From positions 62,001 to 126,000 of the forward strand of contig JAKLJW010000003.1 of the NCBI GenBank assembly GCA_023150935.1: a stretch of 64,000 nucleotides of DNA, read 5' to 3'. Positions 51,096-60,011 of the stretch are shown piece after piece. Each line of letters begins with the position of its first letter. Within the stretch, counting starts at the first letter, position 1. The position numbers and the translations under genes were made by a program. The notes below the pieces were generated by a model that saw nothing but the letters and a program-made list of their open reading frames with translations, had not been told where the DNA came from and searched no databases. The DNA is from Candidatus Binatia bacterium. GTDB taxonomy: Bacteria; Desulfobacterota; Binatia; HRBIN30.

Positions 51096-54041
51096 ATGAC
51101 GCAGCCGCCACCTCCTCAGCCGATCTCCCGTCGCGACTTCCTCCGACTCGGCGGCGGTGCGGGCCTGTCCCTGGCCTTGCTCCGGCTCGGAAGCTCTCCG
51201 CGTCCGGCCCATGCCGGAGAGGCTCTTCCGCGTGCGGCGGCGAGCGCGGCACCCGCCTACGACGCCTGGGAGGACGTCTACCGCGACCAGTGGCGCTGGG
51301 ACCGTGTCACCTGGGGCTCGCACACCAACCAGTGCTTTCCCGGCGGCTGTTCGTTCCGGGTGTTCTCCCGTGACGGGGTCGTCTGGCGCGAGGAGCAGAC
51401 CGCCAGCACCGCGGCGTCCGGGCCCGGATATCCCGACTTCAATCCGCAGGGCTGCCAGAAAGGCTGCGGTTTTCATCATGCCCTGGCGAGTCCGGACCGC
51501 GTACTTTACCCGATGCGGCGCCTCGGCGCCCGCGGCGAGGGACGCTGGCAGCGCATCTCGTGGGACGATGCCCTGACCCGGATCGCCGACGCGATACTCG
51601 ACGCTCACCGGAAGGAGGGACCGCAGAGCGTCATCGTCGACGCCCCGCACATCCACGCCGGCTCGGTCGCGCTGTCGGGAATTCAACGACTGGCCTACGA
51701 GATCGGAGCGCTGACCACCGACCTCAACGTCGCCATCGGCGACGATCTCAAGGGGATCCTCCACACCTTCGGCACGATGCAGTTGGGTTACTCGGCGGAC
51801 AACTTCCAGGACGCCGAACTGATCGTGCTCACCAACTCCAACCTCTCCTACACCGGCACGCCGATGTACCACTTCCTCACCGAGGCGCGGTACAACGGCA
51901 GCGAGATCGTCCTGCTGGCGCCCGACTACAACGCTACGGCGCTCGCCGCCGATGTCCATGTCCCGCTCGGGCCCGGCACCGACGCGGCCTTCTGGCTCGG
52001 CATCTGTCAGGCGATTCTCGCCGAAGGTCTTCTCGACGCCCCCTTCGTACGCGAGCAGACCGACCTGGCCCTGCTCGTCCGCGGCGACACCGGCCGCTAC
52101 CTGCGCGCCGAGGACGTCGACGGCGGCCGCGAAGACCAGCTCTATTTTTACGACGAAATCGTCCGGCGCATCGTGCCAGCGCCGCGCGGCACCCTGCGAT
52201 TCGAGGGGCGCCAGGCTCTCGAAGGCCGGTACACGGCGACCCTGTCGGACGGGCGGCAGGTGGAAGTGCGCCCCGTGCTCGCGCGGCTTCGCGAGAAGCT
52301 CGACCGCGAGTACACGCCCGAGCAGGCGGCGGCAATCTGCGGCGTAGCGCCCGACACGATCCGGTCGCTGGCGCGCAAGCTCGCCCGCAAGCGCACGTGC
52401 TGTTACATCGGCTTCACTTCGGCCAAGCAGTTTCACGGGGATCTGCACGAGCGCAGCCTCCTGCTCGCGATGGCTCTCACCGGCAACTGGGGCAAACCGG
52501 GCACCGGCTTCAACTGCTTTCTGCTGTCGATCGAGCACGTGGTGGCGTTGATGGACATGGAACGTCCCGTCAGTCGCGGCGGCCTGCTGCCGATGCTCTT
52601 CTCCGCCCTGCGTTTGAAGGCCCGGATGTGGTGGGAGGACCGGGACGTCACCGACGCGGTCGTGCGGACCGAAATGATGACCCGGGAGACCAAACGGCTC
52701 GGCGTCGTTCCGCCCGTGTTCTTCTTTTACAACCACGCCGGCTACGCGAAGCTCTGGGACCGGCCCGGGTGGGGAGATCCGGCTTTCCGGCGGACCTTCG
52801 GCGAGGCGCTGCGCGAGTCGGTGGCGCGCGGGTGGTGGGACGCGCAAACCGCGCGGCCCGGACCGGATCAACCGCCCCGAGTGCTGATGCTGATGGCGCA
52901 CAATCCGCTGCGGCGCGAGCGCAGCGGGCGCAGCCTGTACGTCGAGGAGCTGTTCCCGAAGCTCGACCTGATCTTCGCGGTCGAGACGCGCATGTCGTCG
53001 TCGGCGGCCTTTGCCGACGTCGTGCTGCCGGCGGCCTGGTATTACGAAAAGGAAGACACCACGATCACCTTCGGCATGAACCGCTGCATGGCGCTGATTG
53101 AGCAGGCGGTAGCGCCGCGCGGCGAGGCCAAGCCGGAATGGGAGATCTTCGCGGCGTTGGCGCGCAAGATTCGCGAACGGGCCGCCGCTCGTGGCCTGGT
53201 TTCCTACCGCGATGCCGCCGGCGAGGAGCGTCGCTACGACGCGCTCGACGACCGTTTCACCATGCACGGCCGCCTCGAAACCCACACGGACGTGGTCCGC
53301 GAGTACATGGCCATTAACGATGCGGTGGGCTTGTTCGGAGACGACGGCGGCTACGAGGCGCTAATGGAACGGGGACAACTGCCGTTTGTGAAATTGGGCA
53401 ACGGCGCCGGGGTTCTCGCGGCGACGGAAATAGAGCCCGGCAAGCCGTACTACAGCCTGCGCCGTCATTTGGAACACGGGGAGCCTTACGCCACCTACGC
53501 GCGCCGCGCCCAGTTCTACATCGATCACGAGTGGTATCTCGAAGCCGGGGAGGCGCTGCCGACGTACAAGGAGACGCCGCCGATCGGCGGCCGGCATCCG
53601 TTCCGCCTCGTCAGCGGGCACGTCCGCGGCAGCATTCACTCGATGCACATTGCGGTGCCGGAATTCCTGCGCCTGCACCGTGGCCAGCCCGTGCTCTTCG
53701 TCAACGACGGCGTGGCCGCCGCGCGCGGCGTGCGCGACGGCGATACGGTGCGCCTGTTCAACGACGTCGATGCCGCCGAGTTGATGGTCGCCACTTCGTC
53801 CGCCGTAGGACCCGATCAGGTGGTGGTCTACATGTGGGAGTCGTTCCAGTTCGCCGGCTGGCGGTCGCACGACGCGTTGCTGGTCGGCATGCCCAAGGGC
53901 CTGCATATGGCGGGCGGCTACGGTCAGCTCCGGCACGTCTTCGCCAGCGGCACGCCAACGCCGGCGAGCGACCGCGGCCTGCGGGTCGATTTCGTGAAGG
54001 TGGCCGACGGACCACAGCCGGCGGCCGGAGTCGATGCATGA
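51096..54041 (+). CDS. Molybdopterin oxidoreductase alpha subunit, type II DMSO-reductase family
   Basis: 981 residues. The Tat signal SRRDFLRLGGG (11-21) shows periplasmic export. Then an FS0 cluster motif H76-x3-C80-x4-C85-x34-C120 (SHTNQCFPGGC ... NPQGC), WQRISWDDAL, and the Mo-ligand region VAIGDDLKGI, where Asp216/217 should take the place of NarG Asp222. Later: TGNWGKPGTGFNC, MLMAHNPLRRERSG, FADVVLPAAWYYEKEDTT, and a molybdopterin-binding end domain. The closest known relatives are hydrocarbon hydroxylases and oxyanion reductases: ethylbenzene dehydrogenase, dimethylsulfide dehydrogenase, selenate and chlorate reductases. Which substrate is used cannot be decided by eye. Starts 84 bp after the kinase gene; stop overlaps the beta gene. 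Confidence 0.9.
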   Translation: MTQPPPPQPISRRDFLRLGGGAGLSLALLRLGSSPRPAHAGEALPRAAASAAPAYDAWEDVYRDQWRWDRVTWGSHTNQCFPGGCSFRVFSRDGVVWREEQTASTAASGPGYPDFNPQGCQKGCGFHHALASPDRVLYPMRRLGARGEGRWQRISWDDALTRIADAILDAHRKEGPQSVIVDAPHIHAGSVALSGIQRLAYEIGALTTDLNVAIGDDLKGILHTFGTMQLGYSADNFQDAELIVLTNSNLSYTGTPMYHFLTEARYNGSEIVLLAPDYNATALAADVHVPLGPGTDAAFWLGICQAILAEGLLDAPFVREQTDLALLVRGDTGRYLRAEDVDGGREDQLYFYDEIVRRIVPAPRGTLRFEGRQALEGRYTATLSDGRQVEVRPVLARLREKLDREYTPEQAAAICGVAPDTIRSLARKLARKRTCCYIGFTSAKQFHGDLHERSLLLAMALTGNWGKPGTGFNCFLLSIEHVVALMDMERPVSRGGLLPMLFSALRLKARMWWEDRDVTDAVVRTEMMTRETKRLGVVPPVFFFYNHAGYAKLWDRPGWGDPAFRRTFGEALRESVARGWWDAQTARPGPDQPPRVLMLMAHNPLRRERSGRSLYVEELFPKLDLIFAVETRMSSSAAFADVVLPAAWYYEKEDTTITFGMNRCMALIEQAVAPRGEAKPEWEIFAALARKIRERAAARGLVSYRDAAGEERRYDALDDRFTMHGRLETHTDVVREYMAINDAVGLFGDDGGYEALMERGQLPFVKLGNGAGVLAATEIEPGKPYYSLRRHLEHGEPYATYARRAQFYIDHEWYLEAGEALPTYKETPPIGGRHPFRLVSGHVRGSIHSMHIAVPEFLRLHRGQPVLFVNDGVAAARGVRDGDTVRLFNDVDAAELMVATSSAVGPDQVVVYMWESFQFAGWRSHDALLVGMPKGLHMAGGYGQLRHVFASGTPTPASDRGLRVDFVKVADGPQPAAGVDA

Positions 54042-55123
54042 AGGGCGGCGCGACCAAGGCCGATCTGATGGCATCGCGCCGACAGCTCGCCGCGGTCATC
54101 GACCTCGGCAAGTGCATGGGCTGCCAGACCTGCGTCATGGCGTGCAAGAGCCTGTGGACCCAGCGGCCCGGCACGGAGCACATGCGCTGGATGAGTGTCG
54201 CCACGTGTCCCGGCCGCGGTTATCCCCGCGATTTCGAAAGCAAGGGTGGCGGTTTCGAACCTGACGGCAGTCCGCGACGAGGCGAGTTGACCACCCTCGT
54301 CGACTGCGGCGACGTTTTCCAGTTCAACCACGACGAAGTCCTGTACGCCGGCGGCGGCCAGAGCGTACGGCTCGAGCCGCGCAGCGCCCAGGGCGGAGCA
54401 CCCGCGTGGGGCTACAATTGGGACGAGGACCAGGCGTCGGGGGCATGGCCGAACCCGTATTTCTTTTACATGCCGCGCCTGTGCAATCACTGTACGAAGC
54501 CGGCGTGCGTCGACGCCTGCACGCGCAATGCGATTTACAAACGCGACGACGGCATTGTCGCGATCGACCAGGAGCGCTGCGCGGGGCACCGGCACTGCGT
54601 CGAAGCGTGCCCGTACAAGATGATTGCCTATAACCCGGTGACGTCCACGAGCGAGAAGTGCATCGGCTGCTTCCCGCGCGTCGAGGCGGGCATCGCTCCG
54701 GCCTGCCACCGTCAGTGCCCGGGACGAACCCGCGCCTACGGCTACCTCGACGATCAGACGGGTCAGGTCTTTCAGCTCGTCAAGCAGTGGAAGGTCGCCC
54801 TGCCGTTGCACCCCGAGTACGGTACGCAGCCGAACGTATACTACGTGCCGCCACTATCGCCGCTGGCTTACGACGAACACGGCCGTCTCACCGAGACCCC
54901 GCGCATTCCGGCCGAGGTGCTGGAGCGGTACTTCGGACCGGAGGTACACCGGGCGCTGGCGACCCTGCGGGCCGAGCGTGCCAAGCGTATGCGTAAGGAG
55001 CCGTCGGCGCTCATGGACATCCTCATCAGCCGCGTCTGGCGCGACCGCTTCGGCGGCTTCACCCGGGACCCGGCCGAGACGAGTCCGGGAAGGCCGGTCG
55101 AGAAGACGGGAGTGGAGTCGTGA
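54038..55123 (+). CDS. Iron-sulfur beta subunit of the molybdenum enzyme
   Basis: 361 residues carrying electrons between the molybdenum subunit and heme. Four cluster-binding sets are present: CMGCQTCVMAC (Cys26, 29, 32, 36), CNHCTKPACVDAC, CAGHRHCVEAC and CIGCFPR...ACHRQC. In the third set the second cysteine position is His, where NarH, DdhB and EbdB usually have Trp, so this is the [3Fe-4S] site. No signal peptide: it should be carried out by the Tat signal of alpha. The ATG overlaps the alpha stop (ATGA). Confidence 0.93.
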   Translation: MKGGATKADLMASRRQLAAVIDLGKCMGCQTCVMACKSLWTQRPGTEHMRWMSVATCPGRGYPRDFESKGGGFEPDGSPRRGELTTLVDCGDVFQFNHDEVLYAGGGQSVRLEPRSAQGGAPAWGYNWDEDQASGAWPNPYFFYMPRLCNHCTKPACVDACTRNAIYKRDDGIVAIDQERCAGHRHCVEACPYKMIAYNPVTSTSEKCIGCFPRVEAGIAPACHRQCPGRTRAYGYLDDQTGQVFQLVKQWKVALPLHPEYGTQPNVYYVPPLSPLAYDEHGRLTETPRIPAEVLERYFGPEVHRALATLRAERAKRMRKEPSALMDILISRVWRDRFGGFTRDPAETSPGRPVEKTGVES

Positions 55124-55779
55124 GCGGCAGTGTGCGAGCGCATCGAGTGACCGGCGGCGGCACTGGATTGCTCGACCCGGCAGCGCCGCATTGGGGTTCG
55201 TGTTCGCCGTTGCTCGTGACGCTGACGCCGGCGCCGGTGGCACTGGTAAGCGCCGTCTCGCCGTACGTCGCCGCGAGCACCGGCCACGGGCGGGTGCCGC
55301 AGGTGGAGGCCCGTGCTGCCCACGACGGGGCGGGGCTGTGGCTGCGGCTGGCCTGGCCCGACAGCACGTGCGACGACCATGTGAGCGACCTGGACCGTTT
55401 TGCCGACGCGGCAGCGGTGCTGTTTCCGCTTGCCGCCGGCGCCGATCCGTTTCTCATGGGATCGCCGGGAAAACCAGTCAATGCCTGGCTCTGGCGGGCC
55501 GACACCGCGACGCCTTTCGACGTCATTGCCGAGGGTTACGGGACCAGTCGCCGGCGCCCGGCGACGGTGAGCGGTCTGGCCGTGCGGGCACAGCACGACG
55601 GCCGGGGCTGGACAGTGGTGTTCCAGCGTCCCCTTACGCCGCGATCGTCCGGCTGCGTCGCGCTTGCCCCGGATGCAAAGTCGGCGGTGGCGTTCGCCGT
55701 CTGGGACGGCAGCGAGCGCGACCGCTCGGCCCAAAAAGCCGTCTCGACCGGGCTCCTCCCGCTGGAGATCGACGCTTAG
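55120..55779 (+). CDS. Heme-b gamma subunit, EbdC/DdhC-like
   Basis: 219 residues from a GTG overlapping the beta stop (GTGA). The family (PF09459) binds heme b between a Met and a Lys. Met113 in FLMGSPGKPVNAWLW and Lys206 in ERDRSAQKAVST sit where those ligands are expected. This subunit passes electrons to an external carrier. Unlike secreted relatives it shows no signal peptide, so it either travels with the folded alpha-beta complex or begins at an unrecognised upstream start. No chaperone gene (EbdD/DdhD type) follows; repeat elements begin at once. Confidence 0.85.
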   Translation: MSGSVRAHRVTGGGTGLLDPAAPHWGSCSPLLVTLTPAPVALVSAVSPYVAASTGHGRVPQVEARAAHDGAGLWLRLAWPDSTCDDHVSDLDRFADAAAVLFPLAAGADPFLMGSPGKPVNAWLWRADTATPFDVIAEGYGTSRRRPATVSGLAVRAQHDGRGWTVVFQRPLTPRSSGCVALAPDAKSAVAFAVWDGSERDRSAQKAVSTGLLPLEIDA

Positions 55780-55783
55780 TAGT

Positions 55784-55955
55784 GATGGGCACAATTACGG
55801 CGACGTATTCCGTACGACGCTTCCCGTTCGCCCCGAGTAGCCCCGTTTTCTCAGGGGCGTATCGAGGGGCAGCCTGGCGAGCGGCTTTGCGGCCCCGCCC
55901 CTCGATACGCCGCCGAAAAGATGGCGCTACTCGGGACGAACGGAATACGTCGCCG
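55784..55955. repeat. 86-bp dispersed repeat, copy 2, plus an inverted half-copy
   Basis: 55784-55869 matches 23309-23394 at 83 of 86 bases. 55897-55955 is an inverted partial copy that repeats GCCCCTCGATACG...CTACTCGGGACGAACGGAATACGTCGCCG with a different inner stem (GCCGCCgaaaagatGGCG). The pair forms a large inverted repeat right after the gamma-subunit stop and probably ends the molybdenum-enzyme transcript. The remaining 175 bp to the next gene show nothing. Confidence 0.85.
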
Positions 55956-56130
55956 GACTAATGAACCGGAGTACTTAGTTCCGGGGCTCGTCAGTTCCGG
56001 ACACCGCCGAGGCCGCGCACGAAGCGCTCAGCCGATCGGTATCGGGACTCGCCGACCGCACCCGGGGGCAATTGGCACGATCCGGAAAACGTGAAACCCT
56101 CTGCGTCGACCCTCACGCCTGCAAATCCTC

Positions 56131-57306
56131 ATGCTGCCCTCCCTTGCCACCGCCCTGCGCACTGCCGGCTTCCGCGGCGACGCGTTGCACGACCGTCTCG
56201 GCATCCGCATGCCGGACGACGTCGGCATCCTCAACCACACGCCGATGCTCGAACGCTTGCGGGGCGACCGTTCGCCGGTCGCCACATTGATCCGCCTGTT
56301 CTTCCTCGAAGCGGAGGAGTCTCGGCGGCAGGTCGTCCGCGCTCTTTCGGCGCGCGTCTTCACGGACTGCCACAGGGCGAAACTCCTGCGCGTGCGCGGG
56401 GATCGGGTGCAGGCCGCGCTGCGCCTCGATGCCATTGGCGACCAGTACTTCCTCAGCGACCGCCGCTTCCAGCGCCCGGTGCCGGGGGCGCTGGGACTCG
56501 GCGGGCGCGATCCCGTCTATCCGCCCGGCGCCGATTCGCTGCTCTTGCGCGACGCGGTAACCTTCCGCGACGGGGCAGCGGTTCTGGATCTCTGTACCGG
56601 CTCGGGCGTACAGGTCGTTCAGCAGGCGGGCATCGCCGCGCGCCTGGTAGCGGTGGACGTCAATCCGCGCGCCGTCGGCTTGGCGCGCGCGAACGCCGAC
56701 CTCAACGGCGTGGAGCGCTTCGAGGGCCGCTGCGGCGATCTTTTTTCTCCGGTGCGCCGCGAGCGCTTCGATGTCGTGATCGCCAACCCGCCTTTCGTCA
56801 CGTCGCCGTACGCGAAGGGTCCTTCGTACCATGCCGGGGGCGCTACCGGGGATCGCGTCCTGCGGCGGGTAATCGCGGGTCTGGACGGCCATCTCCACCC
56901 CGGCGGCCGAGCGTTCGCGGTCACACACCTCGGTTTGCGCCGGGGCACCGATGTTAGCGATGCCGCGCGCCGCTGGTTCGCCGCCTTCTCCGGCCGCGCC
57001 CTCGTCGTCACGGTCGAGACCGGGACCGCGGTAGACCTTGCCGCGGCTCAGGCGCTGTTCGCGATCCGGCGCGGCGCGGCGCCGTATGCCGCGGAGATAC
57101 GCCGCTGGCTTGCGTACCTGCGGACGCACCGCATCGACCGCATCGCCGTCCTGCTCGTCGGCGCCGAACGCGCGGGCAAGCGCCATCTCGAGGTCGTCGA
57201 CGGGCAGCCGCGGATTCTGCCGCTGCCGCTGGCCCCCGCCCCTGACGTCCGCATTCGCACGTGGCTGGACGGGATTACCGCAACACCCGCCGCGCCCTCA
57301 GCTTGA
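56131..57306 (+). CDS. SAM-dependent methyltransferase with NPPF motif
   Basis: 391 residues. The SAM-binding loop LDLCTGSGVQVVQQAG, the acidic ribose site VAVDVNPRAVGLARANADLN and the catalytic IANPPF are those of the HemK/TrmN6-like class acting on N atoms of glutamine, adenine or guanine. An N-terminal ~140 residues with RDPVYPPGADSLLL and a C-terminal ~100 residues are less familiar. It could modify a protein, tRNA or rRNA. It lies 55 bp before thioredoxin but has no other clear partner. Confidence 0.82.
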   Translation: MLPSLATALRTAGFRGDALHDRLGIRMPDDVGILNHTPMLERLRGDRSPVATLIRLFFLEAEESRRQVVRALSARVFTDCHRAKLLRVRGDRVQAALRLDAIGDQYFLSDRRFQRPVPGALGLGGRDPVYPPGADSLLLRDAVTFRDGAAVLDLCTGSGVQVVQQAGIAARLVAVDVNPRAVGLARANADLNGVERFEGRCGDLFSPVRRERFDVVIANPPFVTSPYAKGPSYHAGGATGDRVLRRVIAGLDGHLHPGGRAFAVTHLGLRRGTDVSDAARRWFAAFSGRALVVTVETGTAVDLAAAQALFAIRRGAAPYAAEIRRWLAYLRTHRIDRIAVLLVGAERAGKRHLEVVDGQPRILPLPLAPAPDVRIRTWLDGITATPAAPSA

Positions 57307-57358
57307 TTGAACCGGTGCCCACCAGTATCGTTTGCTCTCCCAACAAAGGAGGACCGTC

Positions 57359-57682
57359 GTGAGCAAAGTCCAAGCCGTCACCGACGCCAACTTCAAGCAA
57401 GAAGTGCTCGACTCGCCGATCCCCGTTCTGATCGATTTCTGGGCGGAATGGTGCGCCCCCTGCCGGGCGATCGGTCCCATCGTGGAGGAGTTGGCGACGG
57501 AGTTCGAAGGCAAGCTCAAAGTGGTCAAGCTAAACGTCGACGACAATCCCCAGACCCCGACGCAATACGGCGTCCGCGGCATCCCGAATCTGATCTTATT
57601 CAAGGGCGGTACGGTCCAGACCCAGATCGTCGGGTTACGGCCGAAGGCAGAGCTGGTCCAGGCCGTCAACCAGGTGATTTAG
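57359..57682 (+). CDS. trxA: Thioredoxin
   Basis: 107 residues from a GTG with AAAGGAGG upstream. The active site is WCAPC within [14 protein letters not shown] (the classic form is WCGPC; an Ala here is found in some groups). [25 protein letters not shown] contains the conserved cis-Pro. It reduces protein disulfides in the cytoplasm. The stop shares one base with the GTG of the next gene. Confidence 0.95.
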   Translation: MSKVQAVTDANFKQEVLDSPIPVLIDFWAEWCAPCRAIGPIVEELATEFEGKLKVVKLNVDDNPQTPTQYGVRGIPNLILFKGGTVQTQIVGLRPKAELVQAVNQVI

Positions 57683-58560
57683 TGCCGACGACGCACATTG
57701 TCGGCCCCACGTCGCACTACTTTTACTCGCAGCGCTTGAAGCTGCACTACCTCGACTGGGGCAACGCCCACAAACCGCCGCTGCTGCTCATCCACGGCGG
57801 GCGCGACCACGCCCGCAACTGGGACTGGGTGGCAACGGCCTTGCGCGACCGGTATCACGTCATCGCGCCCGACCTGCGCGGCCACGGTGATTCGCAGTGG
57901 GCGATCGGCGGCGCGTACGCGATGATCGACTACGCCCTCGACGTCGCGCAGCTCCTCGACGCCGTCAAGTTGTTCCCGATTACCATCGTCGGTCACTCCC
58001 TGGGCGGTGCGATCGCGCTTCAGTACACGGGAGTGTACCCCGAGCGCGTCAAGAAGGTCGTGGCCATCGAAGGCCTCGGTCCGCCGCCGGGATTCATCAA
58101 GGACCGGCCGCCGCACGTTCGCATGGCCGAATGGATCGTCGAGATGCAGTCGCTGGCCCGGCGGCACCCGCGGCGTTACGCGACGCTCGAAGAGGCGGTG
58201 GCACGCATGCGCGAAGCCAATCCGCGTCTCACCGAGGAACAGGCGCGGCACCTCACCGTCCATGGCTCCTACCGCGACGAAGACGGCACCTACCTGTGGA
58301 AGTTCGACAACTACGTCCGTGCCGCCTCGCCGTACCTGTTCAACATCCGCGAGGCGCAGGCGATCTGGAGTCAGATCGCCTGTCCGGTACTGCTCGTGCG
58401 CGGCACCGAGTCGTGGGCGTCGGATCCGAACGAAGACGGTCGGGCCGGGGCATTCCAGAACGCCCGCGCCGTCAACATCGAGAAGGCCGGCCACTGGGTA
58501 CATCACGACCAGCTCGACGAATTCCTGCGGCTGGTACGGGAGTTTCTTGGCGCCGAATGA
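57682..58560 (+). CDS. Alpha/beta hydrolase
   Basis: 292 residues. The oxyanion segment LLLIHGGRDHARNW, nucleophile elbow GHSLGG (Ser106), acid in LLVRGTESWASDPNED and C-terminal His in EKAGHWVHHD complete the triad. It resembles haloalkane dehalogenase/epoxide hydrolase-like esterases, but Ser as nucleophile points to an esterase or C-C bond hydrolase. No signal peptide. It overlaps the thioredoxin stop by one base, so the two are co-translated. Confidence 0.88.
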   Translation: MPTTHIVGPTSHYFYSQRLKLHYLDWGNAHKPPLLLIHGGRDHARNWDWVATALRDRYHVIAPDLRGHGDSQWAIGGAYAMIDYALDVAQLLDAVKLFPITIVGHSLGGAIALQYTGVYPERVKKVVAIEGLGPPPGFIKDRPPHVRMAEWIVEMQSLARRHPRRYATLEEAVARMREANPRLTEEQARHLTVHGSYRDEDGTYLWKFDNYVRAASPYLFNIREAQAIWSQIACPVLLVRGTESWASDPNEDGRAGAFQNARAVNIEKAGHWVHHDQLDEFLRLVREFLGAE

Positions 58561-58585
58561 GACGCGTTGCCGGGTGCTAGCGGCT

Positions 58586-58610
58586 GGCCGTTAGCTGCCG
58601 GCTAACGGCC
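58586..58610. terminator. Bidirectional terminator between convergent genes
   Basis: A perfect 10-bp stem (GGCCGTTAGC / GCTAACGGCC) with a 5-nt loop lies between the hydrolase stop at 58560 and the aminotransferase. It contains the aminotransferase stop codon in its right arm. Hairpin stability and location support use on both strands; no T-run is present. Confidence 0.6.
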
Positions 58611-59858
58611 GGGTCCTGCGACCTGGCCCCCCTCGCCTGCGTCCCTCACTTCCCGAAACGCCGCGTCGGTCACTTCTAGCGTGCGCGCGATGTCTTCTTC
58701 CGTGTGCGCGGCGGAGAGGAACCAGTTGTGGTGCGGGTGAAAGTAAACGCCGCGCCCCGCGCAGGCGGCGCAGAAGGCGCGGTTCAAGGCGAAATCGGGG
58801 TCATCGGCGAAACTCATGAATGGAATCGCGGGTGGACCGGTAACGTTGATTCGCAGGCGATGCGCCCGGGCCTGGTCATCGAGCCCCCGGCACAACCGGG
58901 TGCCGACGTGGCGCATGTGCTCGATGGCGCCGGATGCGGCGATCTCCTTCAGGGTAGCCAGGCCGGCCGCCATCGGCACCGCGCTATTGAAGAACGAACC
59001 GGTTAGAAAGACACGTTCGGCCGCCCGCCGCAGGGCGGCGCGACCGACGCAGGCGGACAGCGGGTAGCCGTTGGCGATTGCCTTGCAATAGCCGGCGATG
59101 TCCGGCTGCACCCCGAACGCCTCGAGTGAACCGCCCAGGTGCAGGCGGAACCCCGCGCGGACATCGTCGAGAATGAAGACGATGCCGTGCGCGTCGCACA
59201 GCGCCCGCACGGCCTGGTGAAAACCGGCGACCGGCATCTCTTGATCGTGGAACGCCTCGTGGCGGAACGGGGTGACAATGATCCCGGCTATGGCCTCGCG
59301 GTTCGCGGCAACGACGCGCTGCAAGTCCGCGATGTCGTTATAGCGGAAGGTGAGGATCTCGGCCCGGTCTGCCGGGGTGGTACCGGCCGGGAACGGCGTA
59401 CACCATGCGTGCGTGCCGTGGTATGCGCCCTCGGCCATGACGATCTTGGGCCGGCCGGTGTGCTCGCGGGCGACGAGCAGGGACCACGTCACCACATCGG
59501 AGCCGTTCTTGGCGAACAGGGCCCAGTCGGCGAACGGCGTAATGCCGACGAGGTGCTCCGCCAGCTCGACGAATATCTCGGCGGGCCCGTTGAAGCAGTT
59601 GCCGGCGTGCCGTTGGGTTTCGACGGCCTGCTCGACCGCCGGATGGCCGTGACCGAGGACGATCGGCCCGTACGAGCACATGTAATCGATGTACTCGTTG
59701 CCATCGACGTCCCAGACGCGCGACCCGGCGCCGCGTTCGAAGAAGTACGGGTATCGCCCCGGCACCAGGACCGTCGGGGATTGATGGCCGTGGATGCCGT
59801 TCGGAACCACCCGCGCCGCGCGTTCGAACAATGCCTGACTTCCGGCGAACTGGTACAT
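58602..59858 (-). CDS. Class III PLP aminotransferase, glutamate-1-semialdehyde aminomutase-like
   Basis: 418 residues from the ATG at 59858, with GGGAG upstream; the frame runs on to 60002 but that part looks non-native. PLP sites: KNGSDVVTWSLLVAREHTGR, AYHGTHAW, FILDDVRAG and the Schiff-base lysine in GYCKAIANGYPLSA. The family includes HemL and many omega-aminotransferases. VTWSLLVAREHT (usually VAVRLARA.TGR) suggests a side-branch enzyme, not HemL itself. Neighbouring genes give no pathway. Confidence 0.8.
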   Translation of the reverse strand: MYQFAGSQALFERAARVVPNGIHGHQSPTVLVPGRYPYFFERGAGSRVWDVDGNEYIDYMCSYGPIVLGHGHPAVEQAVETQRHAGNCFNGPAEIFVELAEHLVGITPFADWALFAKNGSDVVTWSLLVAREHTGRPKIVMAEGAYHGTHAWCTPFPAGTTPADRAEILTFRYNDIADLQRVVAANREAIAGIIVTPFRHEAFHDQEMPVAGFHQAVRALCDAHGIVFILDDVRAGFRLHLGGSLEAFGVQPDIAGYCKAIANGYPLSACVGRAALRRAAERVFLTGSFFNSAVPMAAGLATLKEIAASGAIEHMRHVGTRLCRGLDDQARAHRLRINVTGPPAIPFMSFADDPDFALNRAFCAACAGRGVYFHPHHNWFLSAAHTEEDIARTLEVTDAAFREVRDAGEGGQVAGPGR

Positions 59859-60011
59859 GGCCTGCTCTCCCTTCGTGTCGCCGGCGGTCTTTACACGGCC
59901 GGGTCCGAGACGCCAACCCGGCCGACGGTCGCGGCAACCGGTTTCGGCAACCGCTCTCCCCGTTTCGGGCCAGACGATTGCCGCCGTGCACTGGACTCGC
60001 AACGCGGCGTC

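Noticed and set aside
48690..53285. 1531-codon minus-strand open frame over the kinase and molybdenum-enzyme genes
   Set aside because: Impressive length but fully antisense to three strongly recognisable plus-strand genes; composition is that of a shadow.
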